NCBI RefSeq assembly: GCF_001886185.1
Contig: NZ_JXLA01000004.1
Coordinates: forward strand, 62,001 to 126,000
DNA length: 64,000 nucleotides
Reading direction: 5' to 3'
From: Enterococcus raffinosus
Lineage (GTDB): Bacteria; Bacillota; Bacilli; Lactobacillales; Enterococcaceae
The notes below the pieces were generated by a model, which was not told where the DNA came from, did no database searches, and saw nothing but the letters and a program-made list of their open reading frames with translations. The position numbers and the translations under genes were made by a program. Below are positions 26,971 to 35,641 of the stretch, one piece after another (positions within the stretch are counted from its first letter, which is position 1; each line of letters opens with the position of its first letter).

Positions 26971-27420
26971 TTACAACAAAGACTGTTGGATCAAGCTTTC
27001 CAGAACTTCTTGAAAATGTGTTCGATCCTCATTAGTAAAAGGTTTCGGTCCCTTTGTACGTTGTTTCGCTTGACGCATTTTGCCTCCAATAAAACGTTGT
27101 GTCAGGAGCGCATCAATATTCATTTGCGTATATTCCATCCCTGTTTGATGTAAAACATGTGCAGCCTTCGCCAAGGTCAATGACGCCAAACCATAATCCT
27201 GTGTCACTAAAATATCCTCTGGTTGAATAACAGAAACTATTTTAAAATCGGCGGAATCGGCACCACGATCCACATAAATGAACGTCACGAAATCTGGATA
27301 CTCTTTTTTTGAATAGTGATCAATACTCGTTACGATCACAACAGGCAACCCATATTTTTGAGCGATCATAATGGTTGTCTCTTTTACTGGCGACCCATCG
27401 CCATCAATAATTAAACGCAT
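26971..27420 (-). CDS. DUF188/YaiI-YqxD family protein
   Basis: The 149-residue protein begins MRLIIDGDGSPVKETTIMIA and includes VDRGADSADFKIV and LVTQDYGLASLTLAK, the conserved acidic patches of the DUF188 family, which has a PIN-like nuclease fold. Its function is unestablished. ATG 27420 fits the family start and lies 17 bp inside the upstream membrane-protein gene, so it is the last gene of a three-gene operon. A longer frame to 27453 adds a non-conserved leader. Confidence 0.9.
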   Translation of the reverse strand: MRLIIDGDGSPVKETTIMIAQKYGLPVVIVTSIDHYSKKEYPDFVTFIYVDRGADSADFKIVSVIQPEDILVTQDYGLASLTLAKAAHVLHQTGMEYTQMNIDALLTQRFIGGKMRQAKQRTKGPKPFTNEDRTHFQEVLESLIQQSLL

Positions 27421-28750
27421 GTTTTCCAACCCTTCTAATTTGACCCAGCCCAACTAATAGAATAATAATCGAGAGAAATTTAACTATGTCCATTGTGGCA
27501 AGGATTTCTGAGGAGTGCAAGCTGCGCAGCAGAAAAATATCCTTTATTGGTAAATTTTTCGCCTGCAATGTGACAAGCATCAACAACATTAAGATAAATT
27601 GATGCGTGATGCTCCCCTTGTTAGATGTTGAATACTTTGCAGTAAGGCGTTGCTGCGCTTCAATACTCTCTGTTTGATAGTACAAACGATTTAGCCAAGC
27701 GCTGGTTCCTTTTTGAAAAAAGGTTAGTACAAAGATGGCAACTGGAAATAAGAAGCGAATACTTAATAGTAATAAACCCGCCGCTAAACCAGCCAGTTGT
27801 ACATTCAACTCATTTTTAAACGATTGACGCACCTTTCCTGCCAATACTAAGGAACTAATAACCCCTAAAAGATAGGGTAAAAATAGATACAGGCCTTGTG
27901 AAGCAGCCCCTTTATAAACCGCAACGTAAAATGCACCGAAAAGAAAAATAAAATTTCCTAACATGCCATTAAGAAATGTTAGTGCATTCTGCCAAAGCGG
28001 CAACTTCCATCGACTTTTCACTTGATTAACCACAACGACAGCCACCATAAATATTCCCGCAAACAAAATAATGGCATTGTTCAACAAAGATTCATTAAAC
28101 AACAATCGACCACTTCGTAATAAAAAGAGAGCAACAAAGAATAAAATGAACCAGGTCAATTCAGAAATTGAAAAAACATGCTTCGTTAATTCTTTAAAAT
28201 CCATCTCGTAATGCGGATAATGTTTCACCGTATGATAAGCACAAATAAAATAAAGGGTAACGACACTTGGCACGATAACTGATTGAATAGGAAATGCAAG
28301 TGTTGTTCCATAAAATAAGGGCGCCAGAACAATTAAAGCGATCAGATAGCGACGGCTGCTCATCGTTTGAAAGCCTTTAGATTTTTCAAAAAAATTAATA
28401 CTGGCATTTGCTGGCGGCAACCAAGCCGCACTTAATCCTAAAAAGATACTGCCAAATAAATAGAAAGTAAAATGCAATGCTCCAATTAAGGTTAGAAAAG
28501 AACCAATCCCACCAACCAAAAGAGAAACCATTAATAGCGTATACTGATCAATCGACCGATATAATCCGCGAATCAGAAAAATTCCAGTCACACGAAACGT
28601 ATAAAAGAAAACAAAGGGTAGAACCGTAACAGACGATTGCGGATCTACCAAGTGCATAAATAATAGATACGGAATAACAATCATCGTGTTGGCTAAAACA
28701 AAAGGGGTTGTTTGCGTAAATTGTCTTAAAAATTTTTTTATTACTTCCAT
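27404..28750 (-). CDS. MFS-like 12-helix membrane transporter
   Basis: The 448-residue protein is nearly all membrane helices (about 12), with short basic loops consistent with an inward N-terminus. Segments such as GLSAAWLPPANASINFF in the middle of the first half resemble major facilitator motifs, though signature motif A is weak. The substrate is unknown. It begins 16 bp after the metallophosphoesterase gene and overlaps the DUF188 gene, forming one operon. Confidence 0.75.
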   Translation of the reverse strand: MEVIKKFLRQFTQTTPFVLANTMIVIPYLLFMHLVDPQSSVTVLPFVFFYTFRVTGIFLIRGLYRSIDQYTLLMVSLLVGGIGSFLTLIGALHFTFYLFGSIFLGLSAAWLPPANASINFFEKSKGFQTMSSRRYLIALIVLAPLFYGTTLAFPIQSVIVPSVVTLYFICAYHTVKHYPHYEMDFKELTKHVFSISELTWFILFFVALFLLRSGRLLFNESLLNNAIILFAGIFMVAVVVVNQVKSRWKLPLWQNALTFLNGMLGNFIFLFGAFYVAVYKGAASQGLYLFLPYLLGVISSLVLAGKVRQSFKNELNVQLAGLAAGLLLLSIRFLFPVAIFVLTFFQKGTSAWLNRLYYQTESIEAQQRLTAKYSTSNKGSITHQFILMLLMLVTLQAKNLPIKDIFLLRSLHSSEILATMDIVKFLSIIILLVGLGQIRRVGKHAFNY

Positions 28751-28766
28751 TAAAATTATCCTTCCA

Positions 28767-29669
28767 CTAATAAGAAATCAACGTTATCGCTTGTTGAAAT
28801 TCTTCAATCAAATGATCCTCTTTATAAGCAGCAAAATCTTCCTGATGCTTATTCAATAAGCTGCGCATTTTCATAGGAATGAAAACTTCTGCTAAATGAT
28901 TATCTAAAACAAAATTCTTTGTAATCGACCATTCATAATAATACCCTAATGGTCGACAGCTATAAATGGTGTCATGAATCTTACGATCGCCAAACCGGCG
29001 ATGTGTATGTCCAAATACAACTTGTTGAACATTAGGATACTGGTCCAGCAGTTCGCCTAATGCCTTCGACCCCAAGAAAGCGTTCAATTTATTCCAAATT
29101 TGATATTTCCCACTTAAATGTACAATAAACTCTTCTTTTGGAACAAAGTGGGTTGCCAAAATAACCTGATAATTTTTTCTAGCCAAATCATCCAGTACAT
29201 TGCGCAATTGGCGTAAAATCTCTTGATTCACCGTCTGATCATCTGAAAAACGTTCGATGATCCGATCGAACCAATAAATATTTTTGATTGAACGAATTTG
29301 TTTTGGATCTGTTAACTCAGAAAAGCCATAATCATACCAGCCATTAAACCCTAATAGAACCATTTTTTTGTTGAGGGGCAAATAACGGAGATTTAAAAAA
29401 TGACTATCTGGATAATGCTCAATCATTTGTTCTCCTTTAACATTTCCCATCTCATGGTTTCCTAAATTAAAGGTTGTCGGAAGCTCTCGTTGACGAAAAA
29501 AATGATTGACCGCTAGTGTCTGATCCATCTTATTCGCAGTATCTCCAGCAAAATGTAAGCGTGTCACCTCTTGCTCTTTTAGTAAAGCAAAAAGTTTTGA
29601 CAGTTCAGTCTCGCCAAAGTGATTAATATCTGCATGTAGGTCCGTGATCACTGCTAATTTTCCCATCAT
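28767..29669 (-). CDS. Calcineurin-like metallophosphoesterase
   Basis: The 300-residue enzyme carries the complete two-metal motif set: TDLHAD (N-terminus), AGDTANK, LGNHEMG, ATHFVP and VFGHTHRR. These proteins hydrolyse phosphoesters of nucleotides, proteins or envelope molecules; the substrate cannot be deduced. There is no signal peptide, so it is cytoplasmic. It heads the operon with an MFS-like transporter and a DUF188 protein. The start uses AAGGAGG four bases upstream of ATGATG. Confidence 0.9.
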   Translation of the reverse strand: MMGKLAVITDLHADINHFGETELSKLFALLKEQEVTRLHFAGDTANKMDQTLAVNHFFRQRELPTTFNLGNHEMGNVKGEQMIEHYPDSHFLNLRYLPLNKKMVLLGFNGWYDYGFSELTDPKQIRSIKNIYWFDRIIERFSDDQTVNQEILRQLRNVLDDLARKNYQVILATHFVPKEEFIVHLSGKYQIWNKLNAFLGSKALGELLDQYPNVQQVVFGHTHRRFGDRKIHDTIYSCRPLGYYYEWSITKNFVLDNHLAEVFIPMKMRSLLNKHQEDFAAYKEDHLIEEFQQAITLISY

Positions 29670-29756
29670 ACTGCCTCCTTACCCGTCTACTTTACACAAA
29701 TCCTTGTAATAATGCGAGCCAAAAGCTGAATCCGCACGTAGGATATTTCAGGTCTG

Positions 29757-29765
29757 TGCTATACT
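29757..29765 (+). promoter_or_regulatory. Probable extended -10 promoter
   Basis: TGCTATACT on the plus strand, about 35 bp before the next start codon; there is no good -35 box, as tolerated with an extended -10. Confidence 0.45.
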
Positions 29766-29799
29766 TATTTCAAAGAAAGAATTTAAGGGGGAGAACAGA

Positions 29800-30201
29800 A
29801 TGGTTACTTATCAAAATCTTCAAACCGATTTATTGCAAGCGCTTGATTTACACGTGGATATTTTAAAAGAAGTCAACGATATTAAAACAGAAGAGATTCC
29901 TGCTTTTTTATTTATGATGCGCAGCTTAGGATTCATGCTTGATCGGGCAGCATTAGTTTTAGCAAGCGGCGATGATGAAGAGATGTATTACATGATGTTT
30001 CAATATTATAGTTTGTTAAAAGAACTGAAATTGAATCTGGCAATGAATTATCCTTACGCCAAACTACAGGAAGAACCTTTAATGAACACTGTTGATAAAT
30101 TCCCTAATACCTATGAAAATGAAATGAAGCTATGGTGGGAAGAGAAGACAGGGTTAATCGTGGAATCAACGAAGCAAACGCTCGAATTGGAAGAACACTG
30201 A
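29800..30201 (+). CDS. Hypothetical acidic helical protein, 133 aa
   Basis: I do not recognise the family. The protein is soluble, helical and acidic, with a Met-rich centre (EIPAFLFMMRSLGFMLDR, EEMYYMMFQYYSLLKEL). A good ribosome site (AAGGGGGAGA) precedes ATG 29800. Its stop shares a base with the start of the LOG-family gene (TGATG), so both proteins are made from one mRNA and may work together. Confidence 0.8.
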   Translation: MVTYQNLQTDLLQALDLHVDILKEVNDIKTEEIPAFLFMMRSLGFMLDRAALVLASGDDEEMYYMMFQYYSLLKELKLNLAMNYPYAKLQEEPLMNTVDKFPNTYENEMKLWWEEKTGLIVESTKQTLELEEH

Positions 30202-30758
30202 TGCGAATAGCTGTATATTGTGGTGCACACCTTGGGGCCGACCCTGCCTATGCTCTTGCAGCACAAGCACTGGGACATTGGATCGTAAGGAATGGGAACG
30301 AACTTGTTTATGGAGGCAGCAAACTTGGGTTGATGGGTGTGGTCGCAGACAGCGTTTTGGACGCCGGCGGTACTGTGATTGGCATCATGCCGAAATTTCT
30401 GCAGGATCGCGAACGTGTTCACACCGGTTTATCACGTATGATCACCGTAAATGACTTAGACGAACGAAAAAAGATGATGATGCAACACGCAGATGTTTGT
30501 TTGGCTTTGCCTGGAGGCGTCGGAACATTAGAAGAAATCAGCGAGGCTTATTCTTGGGCTCGTGTTGGGGAAAATAATAGTCCCTGTATCTTTCTAGATG
30601 TAAACGAGTATTATCGTCCTCTACGTATTTTTTTCGATCAAATGGTGGAACAACACTTTTTGTCAGCGGAGGATCGTCAGCTCGTTTTATTTTCTGACTC
30701 ATTAATCGAAATCGACAACTTCATACAGTGCTTTTATAAAAATACTCCACACGACTGA
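30201..30758 (+). CDS. LOG-family nucleoside-5'-monophosphate phosphoribohydrolase
   Basis: The 185-residue protein has a Rossmann-like fold with N-terminal RIAVYCGAHLG, a GGSKLGLMG loop and the hallmark PGGVGTLEE. Enzymes of this family cleave the N-glycosidic bond of (modified) AMP; plant homologues activate cytokinins. Bacterial copies such as YvdD are often called lysine decarboxylase, a known misannotation. The open frame extends to 30132, but ATG 30201 fits the family and is coupled to the gene before it. The stop codon lies inside the terminator shared with gshAB. Confidence 0.92.
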   Translation: MRIAVYCGAHLGADPAYALAAQALGHWIVRNGNELVYGGSKLGLMGVVADSVLDAGGTVIGIMPKFLQDRERVHTGLSRMITVNDLDERKKMMMQHADVCLALPGGVGTLEEISEAYSWARVGENNSPCIFLDVNEYYRPLRIFFDQMVEQHFLSAEDRQLVLFSDSLIEIDNFIQCFYKNTPHD

Positions 30759-30775
30759 GCCAAGTCGTGTGGAGT
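30744..30775. terminator. Bidirectional terminator between LOG gene and gshAB
   Basis: Perfect 13-bp stem ACTCCACACGACT/AGTCGTGTGGAGT with a 6-nt loop, flanked by T-rich tracts on both strands; it overlaps the LOG-gene stop codon. Confidence 0.85.
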
Positions 30776-30778
30776 ATT

Positions 30779-33040
30779 TTAGATAGTCATTTCAGGATAT
30801 AAGAAACGCAAGACATCCAAAGTTAATCGACGACTTTTTCCGATATAGGGGTATATATGCATATGCATCATTGGATTAAAGTTCGCCTCGATAATCCCAT
30901 AGTCATCGTGTGTTTCATAAGGCTTGTTCTTGTCTGGGATGATCAAATCAATACCACTGATACTAGCTCCCAATACCTCCACTGCTTCGATTGCTATTTG
31001 TTTATAGCTTTCATGAATTTCATCCGTTACATCAATAGAATCTCCGCCGGTAGAAACATTGGAGTTCTCCCGCAAGAAGACTTGTTGATCTTTGTCGGGA
31101 ATACTGTCAATCCGTAATCCTTGTTCCTTCAGCATCAATTGTTCTAAATCACCCAATTGAATTTTTTCTAAAGGCGACCGATGATTCATTCCACGTAAAG
31201 GATTTGCGTTCTTTTCAGCGACTAACTCTTCAATCGTACGATCCCCATCGCCTATAACATTCGCAGGAATCCTAAGTAAAACGGCCTTCACTTGGTGATC
31301 GATGACAAAGAACCGATACTCTGTTCCAGGTAAAAATTCTTCAATAATGATTTCATCGTCTTCAGCAAAAGCAAGCGCCAAACCACTATTAAAATCCGTC
31401 ACCGAGGTCTCACCTTTAAAAATGGTAATCCCTAAGCCATAATTCGTAGATTTTGGTTTAATCACGAAAGCCTTTTGAGCAAATCGTGGGTATGCCTTTT
31501 TCGCTGTCTCGATCGAGCCAAAGGTTTCTCCATCTGGTACCCGGAAGCCCGCTCGAGCTAGAACCGTTTTAGTGACCGTCTTATTTGCCATCAGCAACGG
31601 TGCGATATACGTATCTTTGCTGGTCATATTTCCATTTTTTACTAATTCTTGATGTTTTCTATGCTGCAGCTTCACAAACTGATCTTGCCGATCCAATACT
31701 TCCGTCTCGATTCCTTTTTGAATAGCATCGAACAGTAAATTTTGTGTTGATAATTCCATTTCCTGGAAGCCTGCTAATTGATAAGGGTGTGCCCACGCTT
31801 GATCATAGAACTTGCGTCCCAACATGGTTGCCACTGCTGCCTGTCCTTCAGTTTCATCCAAAGCAAGAATTCTTGCTGCTAACGTCTCTTCAGGTTGCTC
31901 CAGCCATGCTTGATATTTTTTAATCAGCTCAGCACCTTCTAATTCTAGCTCGTCAACCATTTGCAGCATCTCAGCAAAAATCATTTGTCCCTCTACTAAA
32001 TGTGCAGTTGGTTTCATTGGATGCTCTAAAGAGACTTCATCACTTATGCGATTTCCTTCCGCTACCCACTCATCAGCTGACATTTTTTCATCGGTCCACA
32101 ACAAATACAACATGAACAAATGGATGAATTCAATCTCCTCTGCATTGATCCCCACACGATCAAAGGGATTCAAATCAATATTCCGCAACTCTACATAACG
32201 AATTCCTGTATGGAAAAGATCGGCCACCTTTTTTCCACCACGCATGCGGATGGGTGCATAGAACTCTTTTTCCTCCGATAATCGGCCTTGCGAAACATTT
32301 TCCGCTAAATCTTCACTATAACGTGTCAAGGTTTCATAGGAGACTTGTACATCTGGTTTATTTACGTAGCCATAATGACTAGTCCGAATACTTCGGACAG
32401 GTTCTTTTGGACGATCCTCACTATCAAAGTAGCGGTTTTCACTTAACGGACTCGCTCCAAATAAATAGGTCAACAGCCAGCGATAACGCAAAAAATTACG
32501 GGCTATTTTCATATATAATCGCGTTTTGAAATCTTCCATAGAAGCTTCTTCAGTTTGTGCTAAAAAGAGCTGCTTTACTAAATCTAAGCCATATTCAAAA
32601 TTAAAATGAATCCCACTGACCATCTGCTTACGTTTGCCATACTCCCGCGCTAAGTAACGCCGATACAACACATCTGCATGTCGCTCCAACTTCGCGATCT
32701 GGATATCTTCCTCTTTCTCGGGAAGTACTGGTGGCATAGAAAACGGCCACATCATTTCATCTTTTGACATGCTTCGCTGTGCAACATCATGGATTGCTTC
32801 TAAATATGCTAAAACTTCATCCACTGATTCTGTCACTGGGGTGATCAGCTCTAATTGTGTTTCAGAAAAATCTGTTTGGATATAGGGATGGAAGCTCCGG
32901 TTCCCCACAGGGGCTGGATGATCCGTCTGTACAAGCTCACCATCTAAGGTGACCCGTTGACTTTCTTTTTCGATCCCATAGCGTGCTTGCAGCAAGAATG
33001 GTTTTACCTTTTCTTGTGCCATCATTTTTTTTGTATTCAT
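30779..33040 (-). CDS. gshAB: Bifunctional glutamate--cysteine ligase/glutathione synthetase
   Basis: The 753-residue fusion makes glutathione from Glu, Cys and Gly. The N-terminal part (to about 480) is a GshA-type ligase with GIEKESQRV, MVSGIHFNFEYG and RYVELRNIDLNPFDR. The C-terminal part is an ATP-grasp domain (FVIKPKSTNYGLGI, IEEFLPGTEYRFFV, SGIDLI, EANFNPMMHMHIYPY). The fusion (GshF) is typical of streptococci, enterococci and Listeria and protects against oxidative stress. ATG 33040 lies 11 bases after GGGAGG; a three-codon ORF overlaps its start. A TATAAT box lies about 30 bp upstream with a weak -35. Confidence 0.97.
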   Translation of the reverse strand: MNTKKMMAQEKVKPFLLQARYGIEKESQRVTLDGELVQTDHPAPVGNRSFHPYIQTDFSETQLELITPVTESVDEVLAYLEAIHDVAQRSMSKDEMMWPFSMPPVLPEKEEDIQIAKLERHADVLYRRYLAREYGKRKQMVSGIHFNFEYGLDLVKQLFLAQTEEASMEDFKTRLYMKIARNFLRYRWLLTYLFGASPLSENRYFDSEDRPKEPVRSIRTSHYGYVNKPDVQVSYETLTRYSEDLAENVSQGRLSEEKEFYAPIRMRGGKKVADLFHTGIRYVELRNIDLNPFDRVGINAEEIEFIHLFMLYLLWTDEKMSADEWVAEGNRISDEVSLEHPMKPTAHLVEGQMIFAEMLQMVDELELEGAELIKKYQAWLEQPEETLAARILALDETEGQAAVATMLGRKFYDQAWAHPYQLAGFQEMELSTQNLLFDAIQKGIETEVLDRQDQFVKLQHRKHQELVKNGNMTSKDTYIAPLLMANKTVTKTVLARAGFRVPDGETFGSIETAKKAYPRFAQKAFVIKPKSTNYGLGITIFKGETSVTDFNSGLALAFAEDDEIIIEEFLPGTEYRFFVIDHQVKAVLLRIPANVIGDGDRTIEELVAEKNANPLRGMNHRSPLEKIQLGDLEQLMLKEQGLRIDSIPDKDQQVFLRENSNVSTGGDSIDVTDEIHESYKQIAIEAVEVLGASISGIDLIIPDKNKPYETHDDYGIIEANFNPMMHMHIYPYIGKSRRLTLDVLRFLYPEMTI

Positions 33041-33213
33041 TTGTCCATAGTCCTCCCAAGCTACATTATATAGAAGAATAACCAGAAACAGAACGGAAAT
33101 GCTTGAAAAAGAAATAGCCTTTTAAATGAAAATATGATTAAATATTAATAACAACTAGTCTAATCAAACTACAGTTTTAGTTTGTTTTTATTAAAAGAAT
33201 GGAGGCCTCGCTC

Positions 33214-33417
33214 ATGCAAGAAAAAAATGGTTCAATGATAGATACCACTCATTTACAACAAGAAACGACCCCAAAAGAGTTCGTGATGTTAAAACCGCAT
33301 CATCAACATCAGTTCCATTGCAACGAGGTTCGTCGAATAATGGATGCCAATGCTCGGCAAAGCAACGTCAGCCTGCACGTTCCGCCATATTTTCAGACTA
33401 TGCAAAAGAACTGTTGA
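33214..33417 (+). CDS. Small His-rich ORF, 67 aa, with own RBS and terminator
   Basis: No family is recognised. GGAGG lies eight bases before ATG 33214, and a strong terminator overlaps the stop codon, which argues for a real transcription and translation unit. The centre carries HHQHQFHC, followed by a second His and a C-terminal Cys, a pattern compatible with metal binding. There is no signal peptide or membrane helix. It is divergent from gshAB and ends against ftsY. It could also be an untranslated or leader-type small RNA. Confidence 0.45.
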   Translation: MQEKNGSMIDTTHLQQETTPKEFVMLKPHHQHQFHCNEVRRIMDANARQSNVSLHVPPYFQTMQKNC

Positions 33418-33441
33418 GGTTTTCTCAACAGTTCTTTTTTT
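33406..33441 (+). terminator. Terminator after small ORF, overlapping end of ftsY
   Basis: Perfect 13-bp stem AAGAACTGTTGAG/CTCAACAGTTCTT followed by seven T on the plus strand. On the minus strand the hairpin follows ftsY and has only a short T-run. Confidence 0.85.
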
Positions 33442-34801
33442 ATTCTTCCTTCAACAGACCTTTAAAGAGTCCGACTGCAAAATCATTTGGATCAAAGGCT
33501 TCAAGGTCATTGATTCCTTCACCTAACCCAACTAGTTTAACTGGCAGATGAAGCTCATTACGGATCGCCAACACGATACCGCCTTTCGCCGTTCCATCTA
33601 GCTTGGTTAAAACTAATCCTGTAACATCCGTAGTTTCTTTGAACTGGCGTGCTTGAACTAACGCGTTTTGACCAGTTGTTGCATCAACTACTAGCAGAAC
33701 TTCATGTGGAGCTGTTGGAAACTCTCGTTTGATCACTCGTTTGATTTTTTCCAACTCGTTCATTAGATTAACTTTATTTTGCAAGCGTCCTGCTGTATCA
33801 ATCAGCAAAACATCATAATTTTCTCTCTTGGCTTTATCCACCGCATCAAAAACTACTGCCGCCGGATCGCCACCTGCATTGCCGCGAACAACTTCTACTC
33901 CAGAACGCTCACCCCAAACCACTAGCTGATCAATCGCGCCAGCACGAAATGTATCTGCTGCAGCTAGTAAAACTTTTTTGCCTTCATTTTTATACTGATT
34001 AGCTAATTTTCCGATACTGGTGGTTTTCCCTGTACCGTTGACCCCAACAAATAAAATCACGCTTAATCCATCATTTTGCAGATTGAGTTTGTTGTTTTCG
34101 TTGACGCCCTCTGCCTCATAAATTTCTACCAGCTTTTCAATAATTACATTTTGGATCTGAGCTGGTTTCTTGGCATTTTTTAACTTAACCTCTTGTCTCA
34201 AGGAATCTGTCAATTTAATGGCCGTATCAAAGCCAACATCAGCACCTATCAGGGTTTCTTCTAATTCTTCAAAGAAGTCTTCATCAACTCGGCGGAAGCG
34301 AGCAAACAGTTCATTCATTCGTTCGCCGAATGATTTACGCGTCTTTTCCAACCCTTTGTCATATTTTTCCTGAACCGTCTCTTCTGCCTGAACAGGTTCT
34401 GCTGAATCCATTATCTCCGTCTCTGTTTCAGCCTCTTCGGAATCTTCTGCAGTTTCTTCAACGAGTTCCTCGATAACTTCAGCTTGTTTGTCAGACTGCT
34501 CCTCTTCAATCGTCACTAAATCATCAGATGCATCAGAATTGTCAGGTTCCTGTGGAGGTATCTCTTCCAAAGGAGTGTCTAGTGCTTCGTCAGTCGCTTT
34601 TTCCTGCGATTCTTCCTGAGCTTCTTCTTTTTGTTCTATCCCATCGTCAGCAATATCTTCACTAACGACTGTTTCTTCCTCATTGTCAGTGGCAGATTCT
34701 GAATCTAAGACTTCTTTATCTTCTACAAGCGCCTCTTGTTTTTCCGTTTCTTCTTTTTGCTCACTAGAAAAAGCCTTTTTTATTCGATCAAATAGTCCCA
34801 T
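33440..34801 (-). CDS. ftsY: Signal recognition particle receptor FtsY
   Basis: The 453-residue SRP GTPase docks ribosome-nascent chain-SRP complexes at the membrane translocon. The first 140 residues are highly acidic (Glu-rich), as in other FtsY A-domains, and are followed by the N domain and the G domain. The G domain has GVNGTGKTTSIGKL, DTAGRLQNK and TKLDGTAKGG. It is the last gene of the rnc-smc-HAD-ftsY unit, 21 bp after the HAD gene. Confidence 0.97.
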   Translation of the reverse strand: MGLFDRIKKAFSSEQKEETEKQEALVEDKEVLDSESATDNEEETVVSEDIADDGIEQKEEAQEESQEKATDEALDTPLEEIPPQEPDNSDASDDLVTIEEEQSDKQAEVIEELVEETAEDSEEAETETEIMDSAEPVQAEETVQEKYDKGLEKTRKSFGERMNELFARFRRVDEDFFEELEETLIGADVGFDTAIKLTDSLRQEVKLKNAKKPAQIQNVIIEKLVEIYEAEGVNENNKLNLQNDGLSVILFVGVNGTGKTTSIGKLANQYKNEGKKVLLAAADTFRAGAIDQLVVWGERSGVEVVRGNAGGDPAAVVFDAVDKAKRENYDVLLIDTAGRLQNKVNLMNELEKIKRVIKREFPTAPHEVLLVVDATTGQNALVQARQFKETTDVTGLVLTKLDGTAKGGIVLAIRNELHLPVKLVGLGEGINDLEAFDPNDFAVGLFKGLLKEE

Positions 34802-34822
34802 GAATATCCCCCCTCATTTCAA

Positions 34823-35641
34823 TTATTCCATTAAATCATCAAATACGAATTTTTGAATAGCATGCGCAACACCATCCGCTTGATTGGTTTTCGTCACAAA
34901 ATTAGCAGCCGATTTTACTCCATCTGTCGCATTTTCCATCGCGACACCCATTCCAGCATAATTGATCATCGACAGATCATTCGCTTCATCGCCTAATGCC
35001 ATCATCTCACGAGCTTCGATACCAAGATGCTCACCTAAGACTGAAAGACCAAAAGCTTTTGTCACACCTTTTGGCATAAATTCTAATAAATTAGGACGCG
35101 TCTTGAAAATCTCGAAGCGCTCGTATTCTTCATTCGGAATTAAGGCGATTTTTTGATCCAAGTATGCTGCATCAATTGCCGCCACCACTTTATTGTACAA
35201 CGTATCCTCATCCAATGCCTCAATCATCTTTGGAACATACGTTAATGCTTTGTTCAATGTTGGATAAATCGATGGATGATCTTTTGCTGTTTCAAATTGG
35301 AAACATAGAGCATCTGATAGAACGTCCATCGGCAGAGCAAGATTCGTCAATAACTGATGAATATGTTGTACATCAGCCAAATCCATTGCTGTCTTTCCTA
35401 AAATTTCACCTGTATTTGTTTGGATTAATCCTCCATTAAATGTAATAGAATAATCATCTGCATCCAATAAGTTTAGCTCGGCTAAATAATCCTTGATCGC
35501 AATCAGTGGACGTCCTGTACAAATCACGATTTTAACCCCTCGTGTCTTTGCTTCAGCCAACATTTTTTTATTTGTATCGGAGATTGTTTTCGCATCCGTC
35601 AACAATGTTCCGTCTAAATCAATCGCAATTAATTTTATCAT
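34823..35641 (-). CDS. Cof-type HAD-IIB phosphatase
   Basis: The 272-residue haloacid dehalogenase-like hydrolase has the nucleophile motif IDLDGTLL at the N-terminus, CTGRP (motif II), a conserved Lys near PKGVTKAFGLS and GDEANDLSMI (motif IV). Such enzymes dephosphorylate sugar phosphates or cofactors; the substrate is not known. ATG overlaps the smc stop (ATGA), so translation is coupled. A gene of this type between smc and ftsY is usual in enterococci and streptococci. Confidence 0.92.
   Translation of the reverse strand: MIKLIAIDLDGTLLTDAKTISDTNKKMLAEAKTRGVKIVICTGRPLIAIKDYLAELNLLDADDYSITFNGGLIQTNTGEILGKTAMDLADVQHIHQLLTNLALPMDVLSDALCFQFETAKDHPSIYPTLNKALTYVPKMIEALDEDTLYNKVVAAIDAAYLDQKIALIPNEEYERFEIFKTRPNLLEFMPKGVTKAFGLSVLGEHLGIEAREMMALGDEANDLSMINYAGMGVAMENATDGVKSAANFVTKTNQADGVAHAIQKFVFDDLME

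Noticed and set aside
34823-35641. HAD phosphatase gene as a foreign insertion between smc and ftsY
   Set aside because: The start overlaps the smc stop, and this order is common in streptococci and enterococci, so it is ancestral.
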